Positions 24,901 through 37,233 are shown, counted from the first letter of the stretch. The stretch is DNA of 64,000 bases from Ochotona curzoniae (GCF_017591425.1 NW_024467121.1:15946707-16010706), one strand, 5' to 3'. Numbers and translations: made by a program. Notes: generated by a model not told the origin, from the letters alone.

Positions 24901-25600
24901 ATATTTTCCATCAATATACCATTTATGTGATATATTCCAATGTGGTAAATGGAGCTATCATTTACTGATAGCAAAGATTCATCAAAGTCCTGTATATTAG
25001 CAGATTTACATAGATAGCTATATTTATAATGTATCCTGTAAGTGTCTTTTGATCATGAATGTTGGTCACTTTCAATAAGTTTAGCAAAGTCATCAAATCT
25101 ACATGGAACACCTTGACTGCAGCTTTCTGTAAGTGATCAGGGTAAGGGAATTCTAAGTCTGATGTTTAGATTGTTTGCTCAAGTCTTTACCCAAAAGATT
25201 TGAAATGAAAAAGTCAGTGATGCTCAACAGTTATGTATTTTATTAAAATAGCATTATTTATGCTGATTCATATTCATCTCCTTTTGATAGGAATTCTAGG
25301 ATAGTTTGGAAAGATAACAATGACTGCATAGACTTGTATCTCCTGTATTTCTGCATAAGAGCACACAGAGAATCACACAGGAAGATCAAAATAATATGGA
25401 CAATAGTTTAAAAAACAGAAAACCTAAATTATGAAATATCTTTATGAACCTGGAAGCACAAACATGTCAGAAAAAACTCAATCATCCCAAGACCTCGTGG
25501 TTTTAGGCTCTGTGGTGAGCAGATACAGAACACACACCAAAAGCTGTATTGAGAACACAGAAAGAGGCAAACATCATGTGTTGTGAAGCGTGATGGCTAA
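21972..25600. other. Unique AT-rich stretch of 3.6 kb
   Basis: No repeat family is named with confidence. An open frame of 107 codons at 24083-24406 (plus) has no recognisable domain, unusual Cys/Lys/Ser bias and no splice context. An A-run lies near 23016-23028. Confidence 0.4.
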
Positions 25601-26690
25601 CCTGATGTCGGCAGCTCGAACAGGAAGGATTTTGACCAAAACCATCAGTGGAACGGTTCTGTGGTGAGGTCTGAAGGGGCAGGAGAATCTAGCCATTGAG
25701 AATTCTGGTGGAATCCAACAAGGCTGGGACCTCCTAGAACACGGTCCCACAGCAAGGGGAGACTGCTCTAACTGGGATCATATGAGGAAGAACAGGTAGC
25801 ATGCAGACAAAGCAAAAGAGACAGTCCAGGAAAAGTAATGAGTTAAAGGGATGGGAGCTCTCGAAAAGACAAGACAGGCATCTTGTGCTGCATAAAAATA
25901 GCCAAAAGGGAGTTCTGTGAAGTTAGAAACTCTCAATCAGACCACACCCTCTCCTCAAGGTTCAGGTAAACTAGTTTCACATAAAACTGACAACGGAAAA
26001 ACATTAAAGATAAATATCTCTTGTGAAAAGTTATTTTTAAAAAAGACAAAAAGAATTAGTATCAAAGTAACAATGGAAATATGTTCACAAAATAGATCAG
26101 AAGCATGGGCTGCCATTTGAAAATAAGCTACAGATATTAAAAGCATGAGACACAAAGATACAAAGCAGAATTAGTAAATCTCAAATATTATGCAAGAACA
26201 TTAAATAATTAATAACTTCTGAAACACTGAACTACAAAGAATGTGAGAACAAGTAAACCCAGTAGTTAGTAACATTATAAATGTGAACAGTGTGAAATGT
26301 GAAAAATTTAAGAAAAAGGACAAGAAAAAACTTGAGGACTTGAGGAGGAAAAAGGGAAATCAGGCAAAGAAGACCTAAACACATACGAATTCCAGAAAAA
26401 AGCAAGCTCATATTAGAAAGCAGAATGAACACCTAAAGTTACACTTATAGGAAACTTTTCCTTAAAAAAAAAAAATCTCAAACCACACAATGCAAAGCAA
26501 GCATGACAATGAAGAAGGAATATTTAGTGATATTTTTTAACACAAAAGAAATAATCACTTGGGAAAAAATGAGAAGTGATTTAAAAGGAAAGGGAGAGAA
26601 GAATCTGATAGCTGAGCAGCACAAGTTTATACCAGCAAATGAAAGAGGAGAATACATTTAAAAACAAGGGTGGTGGAAATATGAAGCAGT
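25600..26690 (+). mobile_element. Possible very old LINE (L1/HAL1-like) relic
   Basis: A purine-rich, A-rich plus strand about 1.1 kb long with 'gcaggagaatctagccattgag' and 'gggagctctcgaaaagacaagacagg' near 25681 and 25853, then Lys/Glu-rich text near 26300-26400. Composition and order recall the 5' end and ORF1 of old mammalian L1/HAL1 elements. I cannot align it to a specific family. It could also be unique purine-rich DNA. Confidence 0.3.
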
Positions 26691-26805
26691 TTTAATATAC
26701 TAAACAAATTCACATTCAGTTATAAAGTATACAAATATGATTTTGGCAATATATGAATATTCACAGAATGTTTTAGGTGAGATTCAAATGGTCAATGTGA
26801 TTGAA

Positions 26806-27100
26806 TAAGGTCCAGCAATGCTGGCAGAACAGATGCTGGTATCCCATGTGAGCACTGCTTCTAGGCCTGACGCTCCACTTCTGATCCAGCTGCTCACTTA
26901 TGGGCCCGAAGATGATGCAAGTCCTTGGGCCCAGTGCCCACATAGGAGACTTGAAGGAAGCTCATGACTTTCCAGCTTCCGGATGTTAATGTCATCTGGG
27001 GAGTGTACCAGCATTTGAAAGCTATCTTTCTGTCTTTCTATCTCCCAATCCCTCTCTCTTTAACTCTGTCAAGTAAAAACTAAGTAAGTCTTTAAAAATG
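26806..27100 (+). repeat. CSINE
   Basis: 'gctggcagaacagatgctggtatcccatgtgagcactgcttctagg', 'gctccacttctgatccagctgctcac', 'gtccttgggcccagtgcccacataggagacttgaaggaagctc', 'ggggagtgtaccagcatttgaaagctatctttctg', ending near 'gtcaagtaaaaactaagtaagtcttta'. Confidence 0.9.
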
Positions 27101-27104
27101 ATTG

Positions 27105-28595
27105 AATAAACATAAATGTTAACACTGGTGAACTCAGGACAAACTGCTACCAAAACCACAAAAAGGGAGATCACCAAATATTTTATGTCTCTACATGAAA
27201 GAAAAAATAATTTGTGCAGTTTTCATAAAAGGAAATTTGAGTGTTATAAACAAAATCAAAGGCTGAGGGAGAAACCTGGGGAGCATGAAATTATACTTAA
27301 TAGCAAAGCCAAAAGAATGACGTGAAAAGCACATGATCTGTTTAAAATGCAAGATACTATTTATTACAAAGGTTGAAAAGCAGTTAAGAGGAAGGGTCGT
27401 AATAGGGAGAATTGAGATGAATGTGTTTCTGTGTTAATCAGCTAAGCCCTATTTCCTGAACTGGTTTGTGGTTACAAAATATTTGCCATGTAATTGCACC
27501 GTAAGCTGCAAACATTTGGAGATAAGTTTCTGCCTCTATGTTTTATTTGATAATTAAAAAGTGATTTTTATTTTGAATTCCACAAAAGACATAAAACGAA
27601 AAATAACTTACAAGCGTAAGTGATAGGTATTATGAGCATCAACTAAATGTAGCAGCTGAAGCTGGTGATGATGTCAGAAAGAAGTTAGACATGGTATCTA
27701 TAATGCCAGTAACCTAAGCAGCTGAAAAAGAATTTCAAAAACAGCAGGGTAATAAGAGGTTAGAGGCAAACATAATCACAGTGCTGTAACACACAGACCA
27801 ACCTGGCTCACCTTTTGTCTTCCTTCTAGACGTACTCCTGTCTGTTACTCTAAACTGAGTTAAATGGCTAGATTTCAATGAGGTAGTGCATGCCATCAAC
27901 AATTACTTAAAGCTTTCCAGTGCTTTCACTCACAGAAGCTGTTAGTTTTTGTCATATGTTCTGATTGTGGTTTGGTTTTCATCTATGTGTTTTAAATGGT
28001 GACCTTTTTGCTCTGTGATTTAACAAAAGGGACAGACTTGGTTGCAAATATAAGCTTTCTATTCTACCATCAATTGTATCTGAAATTATAGAAATCTTGT
28101 GATGGATGCAATGTGTATATCTGACTTTTTTCTAAAGATGGATTTCCATTAGTAGAATTGCTTCTCAGAGTATTTCAATTCAATAGGCTTGGGTTAATAG
28201 ATTCAACTTTCTCTCTGTGACTTTGCTTAACCTGTGTGTTGTCATGCTGATAAAATAGTTCCTCTAAGTTGGTACAAAGATGAATCTGTAAAGCACAGGA
28301 CTCTACATTTTTCCTGATTCTCTGAAACAAGACCTGTTGCCAATCAGAAGGACTTTGTTGTGTCACAGTATCATCAGATGCAGTCCTACCATTAAAGCAA
28401 ACGCTAACGAGCATTCAAAAATTTTCATTAAATTCTTAACACTAAAAACGAGTATTTGAAAATATGCAAAAAAGCTGTGGTAAGTTAAAGGCAACTATGA
28501 CATATCTAAATACATACTTAAAGGCCATTTATATTCAGATTATCACAACTCTGATCTTTCAAATTTTATATGTATATTCCTTTTAAACCTTGTAC
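27105..28595. other. Unique non-coding stretch
   Basis: No repeat or exon recognised. The short open frames at 27116-27325 and 28175-28414 lack splice or family evidence. Confidence 0.4.
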
Positions 28596-28599
28596 TTAA

Positions 28600-28890
28600 T
28601 TATTTTCATTTTCTTTGAAAGGTAAACACAAACAGTGAGAGAGATGAAGGAAAGAGGGGCAGGGAGAGAGAGAAAGATGTGTTCTTCTGTCCTCTGAATC
28701 ATTCCCCAATACATCTGGCAGCTGGATTTGGATCAGATGAAGCCAGGACCCCAACCCCGTGCCGGCCTCTGATTTGTGCGCCAGACACTCATGGACCTCA
28801 GTCATCCTCTAGTTTGTTGCAGGATGTACAGGAGCTGAAGTTGCATTTAGGGTATGGGCATCCTAAGTTGTGACTTAACTGTTCCTGAAA
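28600..28890 (-). repeat. CSINE, old, minus
   Basis: 'attttctttgaaaggtaaacacaaacagtgagagagatgaagg', 'gatttggatcagatgaagccaggacccc', 'gtgcgccagacactcatggacctcag', then 'gagctgaagttgcatttagggtatgggcatcc'. Open frames on both strands here are translations of the repeat. Confidence 0.85.
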
Positions 28891-28929
28891 ACATCTTAAT
28901 ATGAAGAAGACTATTGATAGTGAAGTGAT

Positions 28930-29345
28930 GGCTAGTGTTGTTAGTCATCGGTAAAGGACAAGATTTCCATGTGGTGAGGCACACAGCAGTTTCACAGTCA
29001 CCGACTGCTTTCCTACACGAGCTGCTTTAAGGTCTTCTAAGCAGCCTGTGTCCGTGATGGTGTCCCTTGTCAGTGCCTACGCTATATTCCTCCAGTGCTG
29101 GAGATTATCTGGCTGAGCCAGGTCTCAGACCCACTGCCCTGGCTGGTGTCCCAGCAAGGTAGGTGTGCTTTCCACCCAGAATGGCTGAGCTGCTTTTATC
29201 TCCCTCTGCTCCAAGCCGTGGAGTACTCAGCTGCCTGTCATCTGGGTCTCAGGTTTAATGCTCCAAGATGTAAAATAAAAGCGCATCACAAGAAGAAACA
29301 GTCATTTGTCACTTTGGAGATTAAAAGTCAGCAGCACTAGTAATC
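28930..29345. other. GC-richer island, identity unknown
   Basis: About 400 bp clearly richer in G+C and CpG than its flanks (for example 'caccgactgc' and 'tacacgagctgc'), with AATAAA near 29275 and an 81-codon plus-strand open frame at 29095-29340. The frame matches no family I know. An LTR relic, an old processed pseudogene or a conserved non-coding element are all possible; TG...CA ends are not clear. Confidence 0.35.
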
Positions 29346-29349
29346 CTAT

Positions 29350-30440
29350 TCCGTTTCCTGCTTTTGCTGTTAACTCGAGCCCCCATAAAATCAGAAGCAG
29401 TTGGTAAAACTCCTCATTCACATAGAAATACGCACATTAAGAAAGTGTGTGGGATGTAGGGAAGTGGAGAAATATATTATTATTAAATATTACAGACTGT
29501 ATTATTTTATCATAATTCAATAAAAGTAGAAATGATATTTGGTTTCACTTTCTTCCCATACATGTAAGCTCTGACTTCCCATGGTTTCTTTCAATTTCTT
29601 TTACCACATATTCTCAAATATCAGTTTTAAATGATCAGTTGACAGCATTAACATTGAATGAATAACCTGATTTAATTGGAGTCAGTAGACCAATGGCTTC
29701 TGACACAAGGTGGAAACTTATAGGGCCTGGAAAGAATATATTTACTTTTAGAGTAAAAACTTTTCCAAGAAAACTAAATATATATATTATTTAGTTAATC
29801 CCCTATACAATAGTGTTCTTTCCTCAAAACACCAAGAGAACAACTTACTTTGAAAAATACTGTCTGCTTTCACACATCTTACCTAACACTTTGTAAAATA
29901 CTTCACACCCCAAACCCCACCTACACATGTATCACACATTTACCACAAAATGTTCCTGGATAAAAAAAGGGTTAAAGCTTTTCATTTCTGTTTATTTGTA
30001 TTCTGTGGTTTTATTATTTATTAAATATGATTCAGGCTTTTCACACCAAGGTAACACATTTTGTCAGCCTTATCCCAACTGTAACTAGAATGCCATTGGC
30101 ATCATCATTCATTTCAGTGTAATTCTTTTCTCAAGTGCATGAAAGAGCAGAAATATCAGCTAAAAGAGAATCATGTGGATGTCAGGTGGGTTTCCACGAG
30201 CTGTTTTTTGTAGAGTATGCACAGCAGGACTATTATTAGTAAAGAAATTTGAAATTTTTAATGCAAAAAAAAAGATTATCTTTCCAGCCTTGATTTCCTC
30301 AACCACCAAAATAATGTTCAAAAAGAGATTATATATAATCTTTTTAAAATATATACAACCATCTTCAATATTGAAACTTACACTTTCCCAGGATCAGTAA
30401 ATCTCTCTGTCATCATTTTCAAGGTAATTCCTCACTTTCT
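29350..30440. other. Unique non-coding stretch
   Basis: Nothing recognised. Confidence 0.4.
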
Positions 30441-30442
30441 AA

Positions 30443-30757
30443 AAATGTGTTTATTTATTCTGAAAGAGCTTCAGAGTAAGAGACAGTGAAAGACTGGAAA
30501 AGAATGAGAGTGAGATTACCCATGGTTGACTCCTCAGATGGCCCCAATGGCCAGGTTAAAGCTAGGATGCACAAGTCTTGTCAGAACCTCACACATAGCT
30601 GGCAGGCACCCAAAAACTTAGGCTATCCTACAATCACTTTCCCAGACCATTATTAGGGAGGAGCTGGGTTGGCAGTGGAGCAGTAAGGACACAAACTGAG
30701 TTCCACATGAGAAGTTGGCCTTATATTATCTGCTGCGACAAACTGTTAGATACCAGG
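30443..30757 (-). repeat. CSINE, minus
   Basis: 'aatgtgtttatttattctgaaagagcttcagagtaagagacagtg', 'tggttgactcctcagatggccccaatggccagg', 'ctggcaggcacccaaaaacttaggctatcc', 'ggaggagctgggttggcagtggagcagtaaggacac'. Confidence 0.88.
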
Positions 30758-31071
30758 CAATGAAAAATATTACATATATATATATACATTTTAAAACATC
30801 AATATTGAAGAACTAAGTTAACAATAATTATAATTGGAACTGACAAATTGAAAAGTTCAAAACAAAACATTGTCAGGAATTTTGAATGTCCTCTTTGAAT
30901 GGTACTCTCTGCACAAGTTCTCTGTGGAGAGCCAGGCATTGAGAGCTACCTAAGCATTGATAGGAAGTGAGCAACATAGATTTAGTTGGTCCTTATCTGC
31001 AATTTACAAAGTATAAGTGCAATGAAGGAAAAGTTCTGCACAGTCAAAACATGTGTAAGATTATATAGTCT

Positions 31072-31382
31072 TGGGGCCAGGGCAGTGGCTCAGCAGTATT
31101 AACTCCACTATCAAGTGCCTGCAGGGCATATGAAAACCAATTTGTTTCCCGGCTACTCTACTTCCAATCAAACTCCATTCTTAAGGCCTAGGAGGGAATC
31201 AGAAGATGACTCAAGTCTTTGGCCCCTGGAAGACCCAGAAGAGACTCTTGGCTCCTGGTGTCAGATCAGTTCAGCACTGGCTGTTGCAGTCATTTGGGTA
31301 GTGAACCAGTGGATGGAAAAACTTATGTCTCCTTCTCTGTGTAAATCTACATTTCTACATAAATAATAATAATAAAAAAAGA
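31072..31382 (+). repeat. CSINE
   Basis: Starts 'cttggggccagggcagtggctcagcagtattaactcc' and ends in an (AAT)n-like tail. Internal marks are 'ctactctacttccaatcaaactcc', 'gaagacccagaagagactcttggctcctggtgtcagatcag' and 'catttgggtagtgaaccagtggatgg'. The 83-codon open frame is repeat-derived. Confidence 0.92.
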
Positions 31383-31384
31383 TT

Positions 31385-31860
31385 GAGCAACCTTAGAAGA
31401 CATCTTGGAGGGTTGATATGAACTAGGCAAAGAACTGTGGGAAAATTTTCTAAGCAAAGAGGATAGCAGGAGCTCAAAGTCCAGGTATGGTTAGAAGTCA
31501 AAAAGAAAGCTGAAATCAGATTGGTGGGAGAAGCCAGAGGGAAGACCTTGCAGACCAATGGTGAGCCTTTGGTCGCTTTAGAAAAGGATTAGATAAGCTG
31601 TTACTTATATTATTGGATGATTGATGACTGGGCAGCAATTGATGGACAGGAGCCATTTAAGATTGGCATGAAGCATAGTGAGACGTCCATTTAGTCATCC
31701 AGGAAGCAGCTGGTGGAGTTTAGTGATGGAATGAATGATCAAGTAGTGAGAAAAAGGACAAAATATTCTGTTTTGTGGTCTGAGAGACTAGCTAGAGGGA
31801 ATGTCATTTAGCCAGATATAATATATTCATAGAAAAATAATATTCAGAATGTATTGGAGG
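31385..31860 (+). repeat. Probable old mammalian dispersed repeat, unnamed
   Basis: 'agcaggagctcaaagtccagg', 'gggagaagccagagggaagaccttgcagaccaatggtgag' and 'gacgtccatttagtcatccaggaag' occur in the order of a widespread old mammalian dispersed repeat whose name I cannot fix. Decay is heavy and the call is tentative. Confidence 0.3.
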
Positions 31861-32099
31861 GCAAAGCCAAATATTTTGCTTGAAATGTATTAATGTTGAA
31901 ACCTTGTAACGAAGCTAAATGCAGAAAACAAATCAAGCAAGGTAGGAGTCAGAAAAGGAGACTAACCTGTTAGTATAAATCTTGAGAAATTTAGAATATG
32001 TGTAATATGAAAATGAGAGCAATAGATAGCATTGCTAACATAGAAGATAGAATTGGAATAAAGGCTAAAGCTGTCTGGTATGCTTGGCAACTTCCCACT

Positions 32100-32530
32100 G
32101 GCTCCCAATGACCCCCTACTTTCTGGAATTCATACTCATGAGAATAGGCTAGACCTAGTGACTTGCTCCCAACAAATACAGCAAAAGCAATGGAATGTCA
32201 GTTATGATATTGGATTGTAAAGCATTGAATTTTGCCTTGTAACTGTCCAGTTTACTCAGTTACCCCCACAGAGGGTTCCAGATGACGGAGGGAAAAAACG
32301 GGAGATCAGCCTCCAGCTGGGAGAAACTAGACGCTCAGCCGTGAACAAGTGCTTGAATGGTGGCCCTCCCTTAATGGGGTCTGTAGATGAGGGGATACAC
32401 CCAAACAACTGCCCAGCCACAACTTCTTGAAGGACCTTTGGTTATGGTTTCTCAAGTAAGCATCACTGGATTTCTGACTCAGAGAAGCTGTGAGATAATA
32501 AGCAATGCATGCTTAAAATTGTAACTTTTA
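32100..32530 (+). mobile_element. MaLR-type LTR relic (MLT1-like)
   Basis: 'agacctagtgacttgctcccaacaaatacagcaaaagcaatggaatgtcag' and, at the 3' side, 'ctgactcagagaagctgtgagataataagcaatg' match, in order and spacing, the LTRs of the mammalian MaLR/MLT1 group. The middle is diverged. The closing TG...CA end is not preserved well enough to place exactly. Confidence 0.6.
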
Positions 32531-32534
32531 GGGA

Positions 32535-33775
32535 AACATGCTATGAAGATGATCTAGATATAGAATAGAATTCAGAATTCTGTGAAAATAATTATCTGCA
32601 CTCATTGGTCTTACAACATATTGGCTTTTTTAAAATTTTCAAATGCATAAACTTGCTTTTTTTTCAAAGGAGGAGAAAAGTATGAGATGGAATGAGAAGT
32701 ATCATATTCTTAAATCCTATTACATATATGATGTACATGAAATTTGTTCCTTTTATATGAAAAAAATTAGAAAATAAAAAAGAGAAAACCTCAGCTGCTA
32801 TTTAAAGTTTAGATAGATCAGACCGTTTGTATTATTTCTTTCTGAATTGTAGTTATCAGATGAAATTAAAACAGTTTGTTATTGTTTAGTAATAACTCTA
32901 TCCCTGATTCTTTAGTTTATTGTTTGTTTGATGATGAAAATTTATGGTTCTTATATACAAACCACTCAAAATCAAGTCAACTGGACCACCTTGATTGAAG
33001 GTTGAACCCTAGCACACACAATGTGACCTTTGTGTTGTCAGAATAGAGGTGGAGGTCTGGGCTTTTACCCAACTCTAACCATGTGAATTTTTGCCCTCAT
33101 CCATTTACTTGTTAACTGGCAAACATGTTTTGAAGGACATGGAAAAATCCTCATCCCAATGTCTCAGTCAAATAAAAAGAAAATGGAAGAACACTGAGTA
33201 TAAAGTCAGAAATTGGAAGACTTTGAATTATAATCTGCTCTATATGACTAATTCCAGGTGACATGTCCCTTATGTCCTTTTTTTATGGAGTCAGAGCTAT
33301 CTTCTTCTCATAGAATTATCCATCCAATCTGGGGGCATTTTTTATAGAATTTGGCATTTCTCCCACATTAATATCTTCGTGTTAACTCCATAAGTGCCAC
33401 AGATTGCTTTTAGAACCAAGAATGCAAAAATAGAACTAACATAAAAACAATGCGGAGTGTTTGATCAATGTGATTTGAAGGGGAAAGTAAATAAAATACT
33501 CAGAAAATAAAAAGTCCCGTTTTGGATATTTTAAAATCAAAATCAAAACTTAGCAATTTTGCAGTGCTATATAAATACATTTTGAAATAATAGTTATTTT
33601 ATTATAACTTATATATGTTATTTCCACGGCACACTTAAATATAAATTGACTGGGTAAGGACTATGACATAACTCATATAACCATGCTCGAAGAACAGCCT
33701 TACACATTTATATATTTAATAACCATTCATTTATTTTTCCTTTCTCCTACTAAATATATAGGGGCTCTTAAATAT
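32535..33775. other. Unique AT-rich non-coding stretch
   Basis: Nothing recognised with confidence; a MIR-like phrase near 33225-33270 is too diverged to call. Confidence 0.4.
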
Positions 33776-33783
33776 CATTTCTT

Positions 33784-34113
33784 AATTTTTTTTATTGGAA
33801 AGTCAAATTTACAGAAAGGAGAGACAGAAAGAAGGATCTTCCATTTGCTGGTTCACTCCCCATGTGGCTGCAACATCTAGAGCTGAGCTGATCTGATCTG
33901 AATGTAGGACCCAGGACCCTCTTCCATGACCTCCCGTACAGGTGCAGGTGCAGGGTCGCAGTGCTTCGGGCCAACCTTGACTATTCTCCCAAGCCAAAAC
34001 AAGAAGCCAGAGGGGAAGCCTGGCAGCTGGGACACAAACTGGCACCACTGATACAGGATTCTCTCAGTTGCAAGGCAAAGACTTTATCCAGTAGGCTGCC
34101 ATTCCAGGCCCCA
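33784..34113 (-). repeat. CSINE, near full length, minus, with TSD
   Basis: From 'ttttttttattggaaagtcaaatttacagaaaggagagacag' through 'gctggttcactccccatgtggctgcaacatc', 'gcagggtcgcagtgcttcgggcc' to 'ctgccattccaggcccc'. The flanks 'aaatatcatttctta' and 'aaaatgtcatttttta' look like a slightly diverged target-site duplication. Open frames at 33792-34164 on both strands are repeat translations. Confidence 0.93.
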
Positions 34114-34114
34114 A

Positions 34115-34738
34115 AATGTCATTTTTTAAAGTTCACTCAAAGAAAAACTTTTAAAGTATTTTAGGTAGAAAGGACTTCTGAGTTTATACACTGTAAAATA
34201 TCCTCATAATCTTAACAACTTTTCAGATAGTTATAGTTTAAAAAGCCTATTATGAAATATTAAGGAAACAAATTATTTCCTGAAATTGTTGTGCTATGTA
34301 GGAAATTAGTTAGAATTTTCTCTAGGATCCAGAGACCAATATGTGTGGTTGATTCCATTTATACTGAAAGCAAAAAGGAAATTATGGGTTCACTCGCTCA
34401 GTTTGTTTCAGTGGGATGACTGCTTTCTGAACTGTGAGAGTGACTTGTACCTTCAACATTACACATTCAAGACCTCACAATCTGTGAACTGAAAGGTGAT
34501 TCATACTTCTTAGGTACTCACAAGCAGACATTTGATTCTTAGAAATTAAAGTTCCATTGTGTAGGAAGATGTTTAGGTAGCAAGCATGAATTTTAGATGA
34601 CTGGATAGCTTCAGTATTCTTCCCTCAAAATTCACTATGAAGAGTGACTGATCTCAGATGCAAAGTTTGGACATGAGCGAATGATACTCAAAAACTAATG
34701 GTTCGACTCTTGTTCATCTGAATCAGCAGAAAAAATGT
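34115..34738. other. Unique non-coding stretch
   Basis: Nothing recognised. Confidence 0.4.
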
Positions 34739-34739
34739 C

Positions 34740-35065
34740 ACACATGCTTTTGCTGAGGCAGCCTGTGTGTTCTATTTCAATTGACGCATCTTCTGAATGA
34801 GACAGTTGCAGTATTCCAGAACTATCCAAACCACTTGGACAGAACCCTCGGAGTATGTACACATTGAGATATGACGTGGCGGTTCCTCACTCCTGGGTAC
34901 TGGGCCAATGAGTGATTTCCCCTTTTGTCTTTCCCATTCCCCCGGAAACAACAGAAGAAACAGCAAATTTGAAAGCAGTGAATATACCCAATTTTCCCTA
35001 AACTTTGATCCTTCCCATCCTGATCCCCCATACAATCATTCTAAAAAATAAAATTTTTGCAAAAA
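34740..35065 (+). mobile_element. Retroposon, probably L1 3'-UTR-derived
   Basis: About 320 bp with an A-rich 3' end (near 35042-35066). The segment around 34829-34890 (ccaaaccacttggacagaaccc ... cgtggcggttcctcactc) is similar, in the same orientation, to the element at 38108-38309. Flanking 'gcagaaaaaatgt' and 'gcaaaaaatgt' could be a target-site duplication. I infer a truncated lineage-specific L1 3' UTR, but a SINE is possible. The 87-codon minus frame inside is not a gene. Confidence 0.5.
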
Positions 35066-35234
35066 ATGTAAACAGGCTCACATAACTGAAAAGGTCACAG
35101 AATACATTTTTTTTTTAGCATCAAGTTATGGGGAAAAAAAAGGTATGTTATTTGTCAGAGATTCAGAAAAATTAGTCTCAATATGCTTTTTATCAAATAC
35201 TGAAAAGTATATTAACCACAGTCGGTAATGACTA

Positions 35235-35405
35235 AGATAGCTAATAGTTATTGCTACTTATTATGTTGTTTACAATAAGAGATACTTATTTGCATCCGTT
35301 TAATTCTTACAATAATCTTTAATCTTATAATCTGGTTTATTTTATTATCCTTATCATTGCATCTACTGTCAAACAAAAAGCAAATCAGTTAAGATCTTAG
35401 CTTTG
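35235..35405 (-). repeat. MIR SINE relic, minus
   Basis: 'gttattgctacttattatgttg', 'gcatccgtttaattcttacaataatc', then 'tggtttattttattatccttatcattgc' follow the reverse complement of the mammalian MIR core. Old and diverged. Confidence 0.55.
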
Positions 35406-35409
35406 CCAT

Positions 35410-35940
35410 GTTGACTGGTTATGGAGAAATCAGCTTAAATCCTGGTACTATTTCATGTTCTTTGCTTTCAGAATAAATTTACTCTCATTGGGTAATTTCT
35501 CCTTATGGATTATAAAATTCCCCGAACCCATCATTTATTCATCATTTCTATTGACACTTTGGTATCACATAGTCTCATGAAAAACTTTCTGAAATAATCA
35601 CATGTAATGACTTTTCTTTTGCCTATTCTCTATTATCCTTGTCAATACAGTCTCTTCCCACAGTTAGATTGCTTCACTTTCCAATGTATCCTGTGGATTC
35701 TTTGCAATAAAACAGACCTCTATATTTCAACTCTTGATTTTTTTTCTCCAAACTTGGTTAAATTATTTATTCACTTATTGTAAGTGATCAGGGATACATA
35801 AAAACTTGTTCAGCTTTTGTTGCCTTTAGGCATCTCAGTGTGTTTATTGGGAGTTCTCAGGATAGGAGGGGTTAAAATTTCTCTTCCAAAATTCAGTTTT
35901 TGCCCATATGTGATAATGCTAAAAGATGGCACATGTTTAC
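35410..35940. other. Unique non-coding stretch
   Basis: Nothing recognised with confidence. Confidence 0.4.
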
Positions 35941-35942
35941 TC

Positions 35943-36245
35943 ACAAATTTATTTTATTCATTTGAAGGGTAGTATGATACTCAGATGGAGAGAGAGCTGT
36001 TTTATTGATTCACTGCAGAATGGCAGCAAGATCCTGGTCTGATGAAGGGCCAAAGCCAGGAGTCTGGAATTCCATCTGGATCTCCCACATGGGTGGCAGG
36101 TGCCCAGGTACTTGGAATATTTTCTGCTGCCTTCCAAGGAGCATCAGCAGGGATTTGGGACCTATGTGAAGCAGCAAGAACTCCAGTCGATCCCCTATGG
36201 AATCCCATATGTCATCACAGCTGTGAGTTAACCTGCTTCTTCATA
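35943..36245 (-). repeat. CSINE, older subfamily, minus
   Basis: 'aatttattttattcatttgaagggtagtatgatactcagatggagag', 'ggccaaagccaggagtctggaattccatctggatctcccacatgggtggcaggtgcccaggtacttgg', 'gctgccttccaaggagcatcagcagggatttggg'. The plus and minus open frames here are repeat-derived. Confidence 0.9.
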
Positions 36246-36264
36246 TTGACCTGAGGAGTAGCCT

Positions 36265-36548
36265 CTAAGAGGTGATAAAACTGTGAGAGCTCCCTCCTTA
36301 CAAATGAACTAAGGCCAATCAACAAGAGACATCATGTAGCACGTGGTCCCTCACCCTTCCTCTGCTGCTGAGTACACAGCTTTCCTCTTCTTCAGAAGAT
36401 GTAGTGCAATGCTCCATGGCAGAAGCAGACACCAGCCCTGACCACACAACCAAACCTGCCAGCACCTTGAACTTAGACTTCCTAATCTTGAGCACTGTGA
36501 AAAATTCAATTCAACTTCTTTATCAATTTTCCAATCTCACATATGTTA
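36265..36548 (+). mobile_element. MaLR-type LTR relic
   Basis: 'gaggtgataaaactgtgagagctccctccttacaaatgaacta' and then 'aaacctgccagcaccttgaacttagacttcctaatcttgagcactgtgaaaaattcaa' reproduce the order of MaLR-group LTRs; in the family the last phrase leads into the polyadenylation signal. The AATAAA is mutated here. Ends diffuse. Confidence 0.7.
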
Positions 36549-36721
36549 TTATGGAGGCACAAATGAACTAGTGCACAGAAAGTTGAAATGGGTGAATGAG
36601 CAAAACACACAAAAAACTCCATCTGTATCAGAGCTATGCTGATTTTTCTAGTAATGCAAACTACACGATATCTGTTGAGCATCTTCAAATATAATGGAGA
36701 ATATTTAAGCACACCTCTGTA

Positions 36722-36842
36722 TACTGAAGATAAGAAACAGAGGCACAGCAAGGCTATTTAGCAAAAACAAGGAGTACAAGATATCCGAGAATTAGAACTT
36801 GAATCCAGGATCATCTCAAGCCCAGTGCAGCAAATTTTGCCA
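36722..36842 (-). repeat. MIR SINE relic, minus
   Basis: 'agaaacagaggcacagcaaggctatttagc' and then 'gaattagaacttgaatccaggatcatctcaagcccagtgcag' match the reverse complement of the tRNA-related half and core of MIR. Confidence 0.6.
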
Positions 36843-37233
36843 TTCTTTGTTTATACAAAATAAAAAGTTGGAAATTTGTATGTGTCACTGTGCAGTGACG
36901 TGGAGTCTTTTTCAACCTGAACAGTTTTCTGGAATAAAGTTAGTGTTTGGCATCAAGAGTCCTAAGATTATAGATTGTTCAACTTGAGAAATTCACGTTA
37001 TCTAAGCTAAAAAAGCTAAAGTGGAACATCTCAGATAAGGTTGATTTTAGTAATATCGGTCTCACTATTCTGGCAGGTGGGGAGTTAATGAGAGTGTGCG
37101 TTACAGTTTTTGTAAAATAAAAGAAGAATCTATGGCCTTAAGTCTACTCTTTTTTTACTTCTTTTCTTTTATCCTTTTAGCTAACTCCTGTTGTAGTGGT
37201 CATTTTCCCATTGTTCTCTCCAAAATATAATTT

